The translations under genes and the position numbers were made by a program. From Candidatus Woesearchaeota archaeon (lineage in GTDB: Archaea > Nanobdellota > Nanobdellia > Woesearchaeales > GW2011-AR4), in assembly GCA_016211245.1 (NCBI GenBank), contig JACQSQ010000060.1, positions 1-5,430 of the forward strand: a DNA stretch of 5,430 bases, in the 5' to 3' direction. How positions within the stretch are numbered: the stretch's first letter is position 1; every line of letters begins with the position of its first letter. A model generated the notes under the pieces. It had not been told where the DNA came from, ran no database searches, and was given only the letters and a program-made list of their open reading frames with translations. This document shows, one piece after another, positions 4,757 through 5,430 of the stretch.

Positions 4757-5430
4757 AGAAAAGCTTGTTCTTGAATTCTGGGACAGGAGCAGGGGTTTAA
4801 ATTTGAAAAATAAAGATTATAAAAACTTTGTTTCTGATTTAATGGAATTATTGCTGAAAAGTGACGTTAAAAGCAATGATATAACTACAAATCCTTTGAT
4901 CAAAAACAAAATCATAACTGCTTATATAGTTGCCAAGGAGGAAGGAATAATTGCAGGATTGGAAGAATTCTCATTATTAAATAAGGATTTGAAATTAAAA
5001 TTTCAAAAAAAAGATGGCGAAAAAGCAAGAGATGGTGAAATAATAGCAGAAATTGGTGGAGATGCGAATAAAATCCTGCAATGGGAAAGGGTTAACCTTG
5101 ACTTATTGCAAAGGATGAGCGGCATAGCAACTTCGGTAAATTCTCTAAATAGTCAGCTAAAAGGAAAAGTAAAGATTGCAGCTACAAGAAAAACATTATG
5201 GGGTTTAATGGATAAAAAGGCTGTAAGTGTTGGAGGCGGTCTAACACACAGGCTAAATCTCAACGATGTAATAATAATCAAAGAGAATCATCTGAAAATA
5301 CTGAACTATAAAATAGAAAAAGCTTTGGATATTTCAAGAAAAAAGTCCAGATATGTAGAGATTGAAGTGGAAAGCAAAGAACACGCTTTAGAGGCGTCAA
5401 AATCAATAAAAAAATTAAATAATAAAAACA
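4746..5430 (+). CDS. nadC: Nicotinate-nucleotide pyrophosphorylase (quinolinate phosphoribosyltransferase) NadC, 3' end cut off
   Basis: NadC converts quinolinate and PRPP to nicotinate mononucleotide, CO2 and pyrophosphate, the step after NadA. The window holds 228 codons; the family is usually about 280 aa, so roughly 50 C-terminal residues, with the last barrel strands, are missing. Landmarks: NDITTN at 44-49 (family GDLTT); AKEEGIIAGLEE at 63-74; the LQWERVNLDLLQRMSGIAT stretch at 111-129; AATRKTLWGLMDKKAVSVGG at 145-164, holding the phosphate/quinolinate-binding Arg and Lys; and GLTHRLNLNDVIIIKENHL at 165-183, with His168, Arg169, Lys179 and His182. The start ATG at 4746 lies inside nadA, 11 nt before its stop end, with no Shine-Dalgarno, which suggests translational coupling. 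An ATG at 4842 exists but would remove part of the N-terminal domain. The sequence is Lys- and A/T-richer than nadA. Confidence 0.95.
   Translation, partial: MQPREKLVLEFWDRSRGLNLKNKDYKNFVSDLMELLLKSDVKSNDITTNPLIKNKIITAYIVAKEEGIIAGLEEFSLLNKDLKLKFQKKDGEKARDGEIIAEIGGDANKILQWERVNLDLLQRMSGIATSVNSLNSQLKGKVKIAATRKTLWGLMDKKAVSVGGGLTHRLNLNDVIIIKENHLKILNYKIEKALDISRKKSRYVEIEVESKEHALEASKSIKKLNNKN

Overview
This window looks like a piece of chromosome from an A/T-rich archaeon, most likely a small-genome DPANN-type lineage (for example Woesearchaeales; inferred, not proven). The reasons are: a NurA nuclease; a winged-helix domain of the style common in archaeal regulators; archaeal TATA boxes centred about 25-28 nt upstream of the first ATG of four genes, which implies leaderless mRNAs; and a GGTGA Shine-Dalgarno in front of the one gene that seems to have a leader. 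No rRNA, tRNA, CRISPR array or insertion sequence was seen, and no stretch longer than 300 bases lacks a gene.

Layout, left to right. (1) Positions 1-1120, minus strand: malic enzyme, with its C-terminus cut off by the window edge. (2) Positions 1121-1242: a short divergent promoter region. (3) Positions 1243-1605, plus strand: a 120-residue protein of unknown family, converging on (4) 1614-2651, minus strand: the nuclease NurA. (5) Positions 2689-3678, minus strand: a NAD-kinase-fold protein fused to a C-terminal winged-helix DNA-binding domain. (6) Positions 3679-3808: a 130-bp divergent control region holding two TATA boxes and, between them, a perfect 21-bp palindrome. (7) Positions 3809-4756, plus strand: nadA, quinolinate synthase, overlapping (8) 4746-5430, plus strand: nadC, quinolinate phosphoribosyltransferase, cut off by the right edge.

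How they fit together. NadA and NadC perform consecutive steps of de novo NAD synthesis and are almost certainly one operon. The divergently transcribed NAD-kinase-like protein keeps the NAD-binding half of the fold but has lost the GGDGT catalytic motif (it reads GDNKF), and it carries a DNA-binding domain. Together with the palindrome between it and nadA, the simplest reading is a NAD(P)-sensing transcription factor built from a former NAD kinase, controlling nadAC and itself. This is inference from motifs and gene order, and it is the main discovery candidate here. Malic enzyme also uses NAD(P)+, so four of the six genes concern NAD(P).
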